Shown here: positions 1 through 6,903 of the stretch, one piece after another
How positions within the stretch are numbered: position 1 is the stretch's first letter
Layout: every line of letters starts with the position of its first letter
NCBI GenBank assembly: GCA_027349605.1
Contig: DAIEMM010000387.1
Span: 1 to 7,243 of the forward strand
Reading direction: 5' to 3'
DNA length: 7,243 nt
Origin: Anaeromyxobacteraceae bacterium
Lineage (GTDB): Bacteria > Myxococcota > Myxococcia > Myxococcales > Anaeromyxobacteraceae
Made by a program: the position numbers and the translations under genes
The notes under the pieces: model-generated
What the model was told of the DNA's origin: nothing
The model's input: the letters and a program-made list of their open reading frames with translations, nothing else
Databases searched by the model: none

Positions 1-1
1 T

Positions 2-196
2 TCCGACGCGCTGCCGACCGTCGCTCCACCCCAGCCCGCCCGGATCGCCGCCCGGGCGGAGCCGTCGATCGAGGCGTGCATCGAGCGGAACATCCACGAC
101 GAGGCCTTCGACTCGCTCTCGCCGCGCGACGCGCGCCGCAAGCTGCGTCGCCTCCAGGTGAAGGCCGACTGCGAGCAGCAGCTGGCCTGCCGCTGA
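2..196 (+). CDS. C-terminal fragment of an unrecognised protein (5' end outside window)
   Basis: A frame open from the left edge ends at TGA 194-196 and gives 64 residues of a C-terminus. Third codon positions are almost all G or C, as in the neighbouring genes, which supports real coding. The fragment starts with an Ala/Pro-rich, linker-like stretch (about residues 1-20). A charged, probably helical tail follows, with cysteines at fragment positions 26, 57 and 63 and a basic run (RDARRKLRRL) near residues 42-51. Several cysteines after a Pro/Ala linker would fit an exported or envelope protein with disulfides, but no signal peptide can be seen because the start is missing. I do not recognise the family. 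It converges on the zinc-ribbon gene with 22 bp between the stop codons. Confidence 0.6.
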   Translation, partial: SDALPTVAPPQPARIAARAEPSIEACIERNIHDEAFDSLSPRDARRKLRRLQVKADCEQQLACR

Positions 197-218
197 TCCT
201 GGCTGCACCGCCGGCCGT

Positions 219-560
219 TCAGCCGTCCAGCCCCGCCCCGCATCGCGGGCACTTCCGATCCCGCTCCACCTGCGTCGGCACCGGCGCGGTGGGAGGTCCG
301 GGGCGCTCGCCCCGCAGCCAGAGGTTCTTCCCGCAGGCCGGGCAGTGGGGGATCGCGAGCGCCCGGATCACCAGCGCGAAGAGGAGCCCCCCGCCGAGGA
401 GCGGCAATCCTGCGCGCCAGTTCCGGGCCGCCACCGAGATGAGGGACCAGCCCAGGAAGGCCGAGAGGATCGCCCAGGGGACCAGGCGGCGTGCGCCCCG
501 GGCCCGCTGCAGCTCCTTGCGGACCGGTCCCCAGCCCGTCGGGGAAGGCGCCTTCGCCAT
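219..560 (-). CDS. Small membrane-anchored zinc-ribbon protein, coupled to the OPT transporter gene
   Basis: This encodes 113 residues starting at the ATG whose A is also the last base of the upstream OPT stop codon (TGATG, 562-558). Re-initiation by the same ribosome is therefore likely, and no strong separate ribosome site is visible. The N-terminus is basic and probably cytosolic (residues 1-26). Two hydrophobic segments follow, at about 27-46 and 51-70, and look like a membrane hairpin. After them come two CxxC knuckles, C73-P-A-C76-G and C104-P-R-C107-G, separated by a Pro-rich 27-residue loop. Four cysteines in this pattern are the signature of a treble-clef or rubredoxin-type zinc ribbon, here expected to lie on the cytosolic face. 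No enzyme domain is visible. A role as accessory or regulator of the transporter is inferred only from the coupling. An ordinary uncharacterised zinc-ribbon protein is the conservative reading. The frame stays open upstream through the OPT gene, but that is a shadow. Confidence 0.85.
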   Translation of the reverse strand: MAKAPSPTGWGPVRKELQRARGARRLVPWAILSAFLGWSLISVAARNWRAGLPLLGGGLLFALVIRALAIPHCPACGKNLWLRGERPGPPTAPVPTQVERDRKCPRCGAGLDG

Positions 561-2275
561 CAGATCCGGATCCCGAAGATGGCGAGGATCGAGAAGACCA
601 GCACGACGAGCGCCTCCCCGGTGATGAAGCCGGAGGCGAGCGGCATCGAGTAGGTGCCCTCGGTCCTCGGGCTGGTCCGCACCCAGATCGCCTGGGCGAT
701 GCCGCCCATCACCATGGGGATGACCGCGTAGCCGGGGATGAGCATCCCCAGCCCCACCGCCGTGGGAGAGGGAAGGAACCGGTGCCACCGGGGCTCGAGG
801 ACGGTGATGACCGTGCCCACCACGAGGGCCACCGCCAGCGCGGTCATGGAGCCCTCCGGCAGGAAGGCGAACCCCTTGGAGAGCAGCTCGGCGAACCCGG
901 CCCACTTGACGCTGATGGGAGAGGTGAGCCCCCCCTCGCCGAAGCCGTACTTGCCCCGGAGCGCCGGGTAGACCACCGCCACCGCCGCGGCGCCCACCGG
1001 GATGCCGAGCAGCTGAAGCAGGGTGAGGTGCCGGTTGTTCGAGCCGATGATCTTCCCGGCCCGGTAGCACTGCATGAGGTGCTCGCCCTGTCCGGCCACC
1101 GTGCCGCTCATGCCCGAGCCGACCATGTTCACCGGCAGGTGGCCCGGCGAGAGCGCCGCGAAGACCGCCTGCATGAGGTTGGCGAGAGCGCTGATGGGGG
1201 CCCAGTTGGTCTCGCCCAGCACCCGGATGCCCACCAGCATGAGCGGGAAGGAGAGGAGCAGGGAGACCACCGAGAGCCAGATGGGGAAGTCGAGCGAGAT
1301 CTTCTGGACCACGGCGAGGGCGATCGACGAGATCACCGCACCGGCGATGGTCCAGCGCATGGGGAACTCGGTGACCTCCGCCTCCTTCGCCGACAGCCCC
1401 TTGAAGGTGCGGGCGATCACCTTCCAGTTGAGGACGAGCGCGGTGATGCCTCCCGCCACCATGAGCCCGGTGGCCGGCCACATCACCCACTTGAGCACCT
1501 CGGCGAAGGTCATGGCGTGGGCCCAGCCGCGGGCCACGAGCGGCCCCGGTGCGATCACCCAGGCGAGGATCGACCCGAGCAGCATCGAGAGCGTCACCCG
1601 CAGTCCGATGAGCATCCCGGCGCCGAAGGAGAGCACACCCAGCTCCGACCCGAGGCGCAGCGCGTGCCCGTTCGCCCCGAAGGACACCTCGCCCGGGAAG
1701 AGCTTCCACGGGCCGTCGCGCAGGAAGCAGAGGACCCCGGAGATCCCCATGCCCGCGGCGAGGGCCCGGAGCCGGTCGGAGGCCTCCTTGCGCCCCTGGT
1801 AGAGGACCACCAGCGTCTCGCCCGCCGCCGTGCCATCGGCGAAGGTGAGGTTCTCCTCGTCGATGTAGTGGCGGCGCAGCGGGACCGCGAGGAAGGCTCC
1901 CACGAAGCCGCCCAGGGTCAGCCACCAGAAGATCTGCCAGCCGGTGAGGTGCAGCGAGAAGCCCAGGCCGGCCCGCTCGTTCAGCATGTCGATGGCGGCG
2001 AGCACGATCACCATGAAGCCGGTCTGCCCCGCCGCCGTTCCCGCGGTCTGGGCCATGTTGGCCTCGAAGCGGTTCGCCGACACGCTGGTGAAGAGCGACA
2101 CCAGCCCGAGGATCATGTAGCCGAAGAAGGCGCTCACCACCGAGATGTTCGGGCCGTACCCGAGCTTGAGCACGACGTACGGGTAGGCCGAGCCCATGAT
2201 CAGGGCCACCGCCACGGCGGTGAGGACGGCGCGAAGGGAGAGCTCCCGGGGAGGAGACGCGGCGAGGTCGGCCAT
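560..2275 (-). CDS. OPT-family oligopeptide (or metal-chelate) transporter
   Basis: This encodes a 571-residue, very hydrophobic inner-membrane protein with about 14-16 predicted membrane segments. Clear ones lie at roughly residues 16-36, 44-64, 113-133, 264-283, 305-323, 332-352, 477-494, 504-527 and 548-569. Features typical of the OPT superfamily are NMAQTAGTAAG (73-83), FADGTAAGETL (145-155), GETNWAPISALANLMQ (354-369), the PSPTAVGLGMLIPG block (502-515) and ASGFITGEALVV (547-558) near the C-terminus. Characterised OPT/YSL members import oligopeptides or metal chelates by proton symport. The substrate here cannot be read from sequence. It is somewhat shorter than many bacterial members. 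I chose ATG 2275 because the family's first helix begins within about 20 residues of it. The frame stays open upstream to about 2848, but that stretch lies antisense to the hydrolase gene. No clear Shine-Dalgarno precedes the start. It is the first gene of a two-gene unit. Confidence 0.9.
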   Translation of the reverse strand: MADLAASPPRELSLRAVLTAVAVALIMGSAYPYVVLKLGYGPNISVVSAFFGYMILGLVSLFTSVSANRFEANMAQTAGTAAGQTGFMVIVLAAIDMLNERAGLGFSLHLTGWQIFWWLTLGGFVGAFLAVPLRRHYIDEENLTFADGTAAGETLVVLYQGRKEASDRLRALAAGMGISGVLCFLRDGPWKLFPGEVSFGANGHALRLGSELGVLSFGAGMLIGLRVTLSMLLGSILAWVIAPGPLVARGWAHAMTFAEVLKWVMWPATGLMVAGGITALVLNWKVIARTFKGLSAKEAEVTEFPMRWTIAGAVISSIALAVVQKISLDFPIWLSVVSLLLSFPLMLVGIRVLGETNWAPISALANLMQAVFAALSPGHLPVNMVGSGMSGTVAGQGEHLMQCYRAGKIIGSNNRHLTLLQLLGIPVGAAAVAVVYPALRGKYGFGEGGLTSPISVKWAGFAELLSKGFAFLPEGSMTALAVALVVGTVITVLEPRWHRFLPSPTAVGLGMLIPGYAVIPMVMGGIAQAIWVRTSPRTEGTYSMPLASGFITGEALVVLVFSILAIFGIRI

Positions 2276-2384
2276 GGGGCGCGGATTCAACCCGATCCGG
2301 GGCCTTCGCGCCAGGGGATGGGTGGAGGAGCGACTTGCCTCCCGGCCGGCGATGCCCGAGATTCGGGGTCCCCGGAGGCCCACC
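2276..2384. promoter_or_regulatory. Divergent intergenic region between the OPT and hydrolase genes
   Basis: These 109 bp separate two diverging start codons, so the promoters for both units must lie here or inside the first codons of the opposite gene. I see no convincing -35/-10 pair on either strand. The region holds a short GC palindrome, CGGGG-T-CCCCG (2364-2374), whose last base is the first base of the hydrolase Shine-Dalgarno. The assignment as regulatory rests on position only. Confidence 0.4.
2374..2378 (+). promoter_or_regulatory. Shine-Dalgarno GGAGG that fixes the hydrolase start
   Basis: GGAGG lies 6 bp before ATG 2385. It singles out this ATG over the longer open frame that runs back to about 2196, most of which is antisense to the OPT gene. 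The protein from this ATG begins with a signal-like hydrophobic stretch, which supports the choice. Confidence 0.75.
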
Positions 2385-3812
2385 ATGAACGCCGTCCTCA
2401 CCGTCCTCGCCGTGTCGCTCCTCGCGTCGCCCCCGCCCGCGCCCAAGGCGCAGGTGCAATCACCGGCCTCGCCGCTGTCGCATCCCGTCATCGGGCCCGG
2501 GGGCTCGGCCAACGTCGAACCGCCCGGCCCGCCGCCCACGGCGGAAGCCCTCATCAAGTGGGGCAACGAGATCGGGGCCCTCCTCCTCAAGGGGGATACG
2601 GACGGCGTGGCCTTGCGGTTCGCTCCCTCGCTCGTCGCCATCCTCCCCCCCTGGCGCTTCGGGCAGGGGTGGCACGGCATCGAGGACCGGAACGGAAGGC
2701 TCCGGTCGGTGGGCGACCCGGAGTTGAAGACGTCCACCAGGGAGCCGGCCGTCGTGGTTCCGCTGCAGCTGGAGCGGAACGAATGGCGCGCGCTGCTCGT
2801 CTTCAACTCGCTCGGGCAACTCACCACCATCCGGTTCGCCCCCGCCACGATGGCCCCCGCCCTCCCGCTGGCCGCGGACTGGGTCGCGCCGGCCTACGTC
2901 AACCCCAAGAAGTTCCGCGACGTCGACGTGAGGCTGGGCTACTCGCCCTGGGTCCTGCTGGGGGCGCTGAGCCTTCCGGCCGGGAAGGGACCGTTCCCGG
3001 CGGTGGTGCTCGTCCACGGATCCGGTCCGAACGACCAGGACGAGACCGTGGGCGCCGTGAAGCCCTTCCGCGACCTGGCCTGGGGGCTCGCCTCCCAGGG
3101 AATCGCGGTGCTCCGTTACGAGAAGCGGACCCGCACCTACGGCGAGAAGATGTCGAAGCTGCCGGTGACGGTGAAGGAGGAGGTGATCGACGACGCGGTG
3201 GCCGGAGTAGACTTCCTGCTCGAGAACGACGCCGTCGACAAGACCCGCATCGTGGTCCTGGGGCACAGCCTGGGCGGCACCCTCGCACCGCGCATCGCCG
3301 CCGCGGCGAAGGGCAAGGTCGCCGGCGTGGTGGTGATGGCGGGGCCGACACGTTCCATCGCCGACGTCGTCGAGGAGCAGACGGCCTACCTCGTCGCGGT
3401 CGGAGCGGCGACCGAGGAGGCGGTCGCGCCGATGCGCGCCGAGGCCAGGAAGATCCGCGCGATCGACCCGAAGAAGCCGCCAGAGGGGATGCTCCTCAAC
3501 GCACCCGCCGGATACTGGATCGACCTCGCCTCCTACGACGCCGCGGCGACCGCGCGCAAGAACGGGTTGCCCATCCTGATCCTGCAGGGCGACCGCGACT
3601 ACATGGTCACGGCGAAGGACCTGGAGGGGTGGAAGAAGGCGCTCGACGGCGCCTCGTTCGCGAGGTTCCAGACCTTTCCCGAGGCCAACCACCTCTTCGT
3701 GAACGGCCAGGGGAAGTCGATGCCCAGCGAGTACCAGATGGCGGGCAACGTCTCGGGCCAGGTGGTGGACGTGATCGCCGAGTGGGTCAAGGGGCTGCCG
3801 GCGGGGAAGTAG
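2385..3812 (+). CDS. Exported alpha/beta hydrolase with N-terminal DUF3887-like domain
   Basis: The product has 475 residues. Residues 1-19 form a signal-peptide-like hydrophobic segment without a basic n-region and without a lipobox cysteine. A Pro/Ser-rich linker follows to about residue 52. Residues 53-152 resemble the small alpha+beta DUF3887 domain often placed before hydrolases of the COG1073 type. The hydrolase core runs from about residue 190 to 471. It has the oxyanion-loop motif HGSGPNDQDE (211-220), the nucleophile elbow G293-H-S295-L-G297-G, a likely catalytic acid in QGDRDYMV (D405, possibly D403), and a catalytic His in EANH436. The triad is complete, so an active esterase or peptidase-like serine hydrolase is expected, probably in the periplasm or outside the cell. 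The substrate is unknown. The Shine-Dalgarno GGAGG sits 6 bp before the start. The gene stands alone and ends 3 bp from the convergent oxidoreductase stop. Confidence 0.88.
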   Translation: MNAVLTVLAVSLLASPPPAPKAQVQSPASPLSHPVIGPGGSANVEPPGPPPTAEALIKWGNEIGALLLKGDTDGVALRFAPSLVAILPPWRFGQGWHGIEDRNGRLRSVGDPELKTSTREPAVVVPLQLERNEWRALLVFNSLGQLTTIRFAPATMAPALPLAADWVAPAYVNPKKFRDVDVRLGYSPWVLLGALSLPAGKGPFPAVVLVHGSGPNDQDETVGAVKPFRDLAWGLASQGIAVLRYEKRTRTYGEKMSKLPVTVKEEVIDDAVAGVDFLLENDAVDKTRIVVLGHSLGGTLAPRIAAAAKGKVAGVVVMAGPTRSIADVVEEQTAYLVAVGAATEEAVAPMRAEARKIRAIDPKKPPEGMLLNAPAGYWIDLASYDAAATARKNGLPILILQGDRDYMVTAKDLEGWKKALDGASFARFQTFPEANHLFVNGQGKSMPSEYQMAGNVSGQVVDVIAEWVKGLPAGK

Positions 3813-3815
3813 GCC

Positions 3816-4802
3816 CTAGAACTCCAGCACGACCTTCCCGAACGAGTCGTTCCGCTCGAGTTGCTCGTGGGCTTCCTTCACCTGGCTCGCGGGCCAGGCA
3901 CGATCGAGCACCGGCTTCACCCTGCCCGCGGCCACGAGCGGCAGGACGTCGCGGGCGAACGCCTGGGTGGCCTGGATCTTCTCGAAGAGGGGACGCGGCC
4001 GGAGCACGGTTCCGACGATGCGCCCCCGCGCTCGCATGAGCACGCCCAGGTCCACGGTGGCCTTGGGGCCGCCCAGGGTGCCGACCACCACGACCGTCCC
4101 CTGGGGCGCGAGCGCCGCCAGGTTCTCCGGCATGTAGGGCGCACCCACGAAGTCGATCACCACCGGGACGCCGCGCCGCGCGGTGATCCGCCTCACCTCG
4201 TCGGCGAACCTCGGGTCGTCCTTCCCGAGCAGGATGGCGTGGTCGAGGCCGAGGGCCCGCGCCTTCTCGATCTTGTCGGCGCTCCGGGCCGTGCCGATGA
4301 CCGTGCCGCCCATGGCCCGGGCGATCTGCAGCGCCAGGGTGCCCACGCCCGAGCCGATGGCGTGCACCAGCGCGGTGCCCCCGGATCGGAATCCACCCAG
4401 GGTGACGAGCGCGTCGTGGGCGGTGATGCCCGCCTCGGGGAGGGCGGCGGCCTCGACGAAGCCCATGCCGTCGGGGATGCGCAGCAGCATGAACGGGTCG
4501 GCGATCACGTACTCGGCCTGGGCCTCCCCGGAGGCGATGGCCATGACCCGGTCGCCCACCTTCCACCCGGTGACTCCGGCGCCCAGCGCCGCGACCTCGC
4601 CGGCGAACTCCAGGCCGGGGACGTCCTCGCGGTAACCGGGGGGAGGCGGGTAGAGGCCGCGCCGCTGGAGTAGATCAGCGCGGTTGAGCGCGGCGGCCCG
4701 CACGCGGACCAGCACCTCCCCCCGCTGCGCGACCGGCGCATCGATCTCCTGGACCGCTGCCAGCTCGGGACCGCCCTTGCCCGCGAAGACGACTGCCTTC
4801 AT
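3816..4802 (-). CDS. NAD(P)H:quinone oxidoreductase, zinc-free MDR superfamily, PIG3 (TP53I3) type
   Basis: The product has 328 residues, the usual length for this family. The N-terminal GroES-like half contains AALNRADLLQRRGLYPPPPG (37-56), which is diagnostic of the PIG3-type subfamily, then GLEFAGEV (63-70) and the GDRVMA turn (83-88). The Rossmann half has the nucleotide loop HAIGSGVGTLALQ (147-159), with TARSADKI (171-178) in the place that contacts the cofactor's adenosine ribose. The C-terminus, FGKVVLEF, is typical. The cysteine and histidine zinc ligands of alcohol dehydrogenases are absent, as expected for quinone reductases. The likely role is one- or two-electron reduction of quinones or reactive enals in the cytosol, with NADPH the probable cofactor. 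The start at 4802 overlaps the preceding gene's stop by ATGA. It has a strong AGGAGG site 5 bp upstream, inside the last codons of that gene. Confidence 0.93.
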   Translation of the reverse strand: MKAVVFAGKGGPELAAVQEIDAPVAQRGEVLVRVRAAALNRADLLQRRGLYPPPPGYREDVPGLEFAGEVAALGAGVTGWKVGDRVMAIASGEAQAEYVIADPFMLLRIPDGMGFVEAAALPEAGITAHDALVTLGGFRSGGTALVHAIGSGVGTLALQIARAMGGTVIGTARSADKIEKARALGLDHAILLGKDDPRFADEVRRITARRGVPVVIDFVGAPYMPENLAALAPQGTVVVVGTLGGPKATVDLGVLMRARGRIVGTVLRPRPLFEKIQATQAFARDVLPLVAAGRVKPVLDRAWPASQVKEAHEQLERNDSFGKVVLEF

Positions 4803-5227
4803 CCCATCCTCCTCATCCCGGGCGCTCCGAAGTGCCCGGTGGGGGCCCCGAAGGGCGCCTCGTAGGTCCCGCCGCCCTCGTCGCGCGCCACCTCGGCCCG
4901 CCCCGGTTCGACGCGGGCCAGAGGATAACCGTCCGGGCGCGGCGGCGCGACCCGCTCCTCGTCGAGGACGCAGGCCCCCGAGGGGTCGAGCCCGGCGAGC
5001 GCCCCGGCCGGCTCGCACGACACGGCGAGTGCATAGGCGTCGAAGCTGCCCTCCCACCACATGCGCAGCTCGGCCGGGCCGGTGGCGGCGCGGGCCGCCT
5101 CGGCGAGGAGGGCGGCGCGGAAGGCGCGGAAGGGAGCGACGTCGTGCCGCGGGTCGAGGCCGGGGGTGGCCGTGGCCCCGTGGCGGCGGCGCAGCTCGTC
5201 GAGGGCGAAGAGGAGGATGCGCGCCAT
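4799..5227 (-). CDS. Unrecognised 142-residue cytosolic protein, upstream partner of the oxidoreductase
   Basis: I do not recognise this protein. It begins MARILLFALDELRRRHG and has a helical, Ala/Arg-rich first third. A WWEGSFDAYALAV segment (57-69) could be a strand-helix core, and cysteines lie at 71 and 86. The last third is Gly/Pro-rich and probably disordered. There is no signal peptide or membrane segment. Third-position GC is as high as in neighbouring genes, and the ATGA overlap with the quinone oxidoreductase argues for real translation. I placed the start at ATG 5227 because the open frame further upstream (to about 5440) is antisense to the GDT1-like gene. No Shine-Dalgarno precedes it, but TATCCT (5240-5235) lies 7 bp before the ATG, fitting a leaderless message. 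Function is unknown; a link to redox chemistry would be inferred from context only. Confidence 0.7.
   Translation of the reverse strand: MARILLFALDELRRRHGATATPGLDPRHDVAPFRAFRAALLAEAARAATGPAELRMWWEGSFDAYALAVSCEPAGALAGLDPSGACVLDEERVAPPRPDGYPLARVEPGRAEVARDEGGGTYEAPFGAPTGHFGAPGMRRMG
4808..4813 (-). promoter_or_regulatory. Shine-Dalgarno AGGAGG for the quinone oxidoreductase, embedded in the upstream gene
   Basis: On the minus strand AGGAGG lies 5 bp before ATG 4802. It is encoded by the two Arg codons just before the last Met-Gly of the 142-residue protein. Together with the ATGA overlap it decides the oxidoreductase start and implies coupled translation. Confidence 0.8.
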
Positions 5228-5254
5228 GTCGGGTAGGATACCGCCCCCCGGCCC
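5228..5254. promoter_or_regulatory. 27-bp divergent start region with inverted repeat GGTA-gga-TACC
   Basis: Two divergent ATG codons are separated by only 27 bp. The sole AT-containing stretch is GGTA-gga-TACC (5232-5242). Read on the minus strand it gives TATCCT (5240-5235) ending 7 bp before ATG 5227, a -10 box in leaderless geometry. Read on the plus strand it gives TAGGAT (5234-5239), 15 bp before ATG 5255. No good -35 match is seen for either, and any such element would fall inside the opposite gene. The promoter calls are tentative. Confidence 0.3.
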
Positions 5255-5821
5255 ATGGAACCCATCGTCACCTCCTTCGTCCTCGTCGCCGTGAGCGAGA
5301 TGGGCGACAAGACCCAGCTCCTGGCCTTCTCGCTGGCCTCGCGGTACCGGCGTCCCTGGGTGGTGATGGCCGGGATCCTCGTCGCCACCGTCTTCAACCA
5401 CGCGCTGGCCGCCAGCCTGGGCACCTGGGTCTCGACCCACGTTCCCCCGCGCGTGATGGCCGGGGTCCTGGCCGCGACCTTCCTCGGCTTCGGCATCTGG
5501 ACGCTCAAGCCCGACACGCTGGAGGAGTCGAAGGGCCCCTCCGGGTTCGGGCCCTTCCTCACCACCACCGTCCTCTTCTTCCTCGCCGAGATGGCCGACA
5601 AGACCCAGCTCGCCACCGTGGCGCTGGCGGCCCGCTACCAGTCGGTGGTGCTCGTCACCGTGGGGACGACGCTGGGGATGCTCGCGTCGGACGGGCTCGC
5701 GGTCTTCGCCGGCGAGAAGCTCGCCGAGCGGGTCTCGATGAAATGGGTCCGCATCGTCGCGGCGGGGATCTTCTTCGTGTTCGGCGCGGCGTCGGCGTGG
5801 GCGGCGGTCCGGGGACTCTAG
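5255..5821 (+). CDS. GDT1/TMEM165 (UPF0016) family cation exporter
   Basis: The product has 188 residues and about six membrane helices in two homologous halves, the standard layout of the family. Each half begins with the signature acidic motif: S-E15-M-G-D18-K-T-Q and A-E112-M-A-D115-K-T-Q. The glutamates and aspartates of these motifs form the cation site in Mn2+/Ca2+ exchangers of the family, such as yeast Gdt1 and bacterial Mn2+ exporters, so a role in Mn2+ (or Ca2+) efflux from the cytosol is likely. The second motif has Ala where Gly is usual. The loop between halves (about 85-100) is charged. The start follows the divergent gene by 27 bp and has no clear Shine-Dalgarno. A yybP-ykoY manganese riboswitch, common before such genes elsewhere, could not fit in that gap and I see none. 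It ends 3 bp from the convergent NTPase stop. Confidence 0.92.
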   Translation: MEPIVTSFVLVAVSEMGDKTQLLAFSLASRYRRPWVVMAGILVATVFNHALAASLGTWVSTHVPPRVMAGVLAATFLGFGIWTLKPDTLEESKGPSGFGPFLTTTVLFFLAEMADKTQLATVALAARYQSVVLVTVGTTLGMLASDGLAVFAGEKLAERVSMKWVRIVAAGIFFVFGAASAWAAVRGL

Positions 5822-5824
5822 CGC

Positions 5825-6865
<1,041 letters not shown>

Positions 6866-6903
6866 GGCCCGACACGGTAGCACCACCGGCGGGGACGGGG
6901 TAA
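6866..6903. promoter_or_regulatory. 38-bp divergent region between the NTPase and nucleotidyltransferase genes
   Basis: The region holds a short inverted repeat, CGGT-N6-ACCG (6875-6888). On the minus strand it contains TACCGT (6879-6874), placed 8 bp before ATG 6865 like a leaderless -10 box. On the plus strand GGGGA (6891-6895) and GGGG (6897-6900) precede ATG 6904 and could serve as a weak ribosome site. No -35 match is clear. The assignment is tentative. Confidence 0.3.

Noticed and set aside
201..224. Possible bidirectional terminator: GGCTG / CAGCC arms with a 14-nt loop between convergent stops
   Set aside because: The stem is only 5 bp with a long loop and no T-run on either strand, which is not enough to call a terminator in GC-rich DNA.
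219..2459. A 746-codon minus-strand frame that would fuse the zinc-ribbon protein to a long N-terminal part
   Set aside because: Upstream of the ATG at 560 the sequence is an out-of-frame reading of the OPT gene, rich in Arg/Gly/Pro/His. The genuine start overlaps the OPT stop.
2460..3692. A 410-codon minus-strand frame antisense to the hydrolase
   Set aside because: It has no recognisable motif and an Arg/Gly/His/Val-rich shadow composition. The plus-strand gene has an intact catalytic triad and a Shine-Dalgarno.
491..4039. A 1182-codon open frame on the plus strand running across the OPT, hydrolase and oxidoreductase regions
   Set aside because: Its translation is a low-complexity His/Glu/Arg/Gly/Pro mixture with no domain. 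It lies over three well-supported genes in other frames. Long stop-free shadow frames are expected at this GC content.
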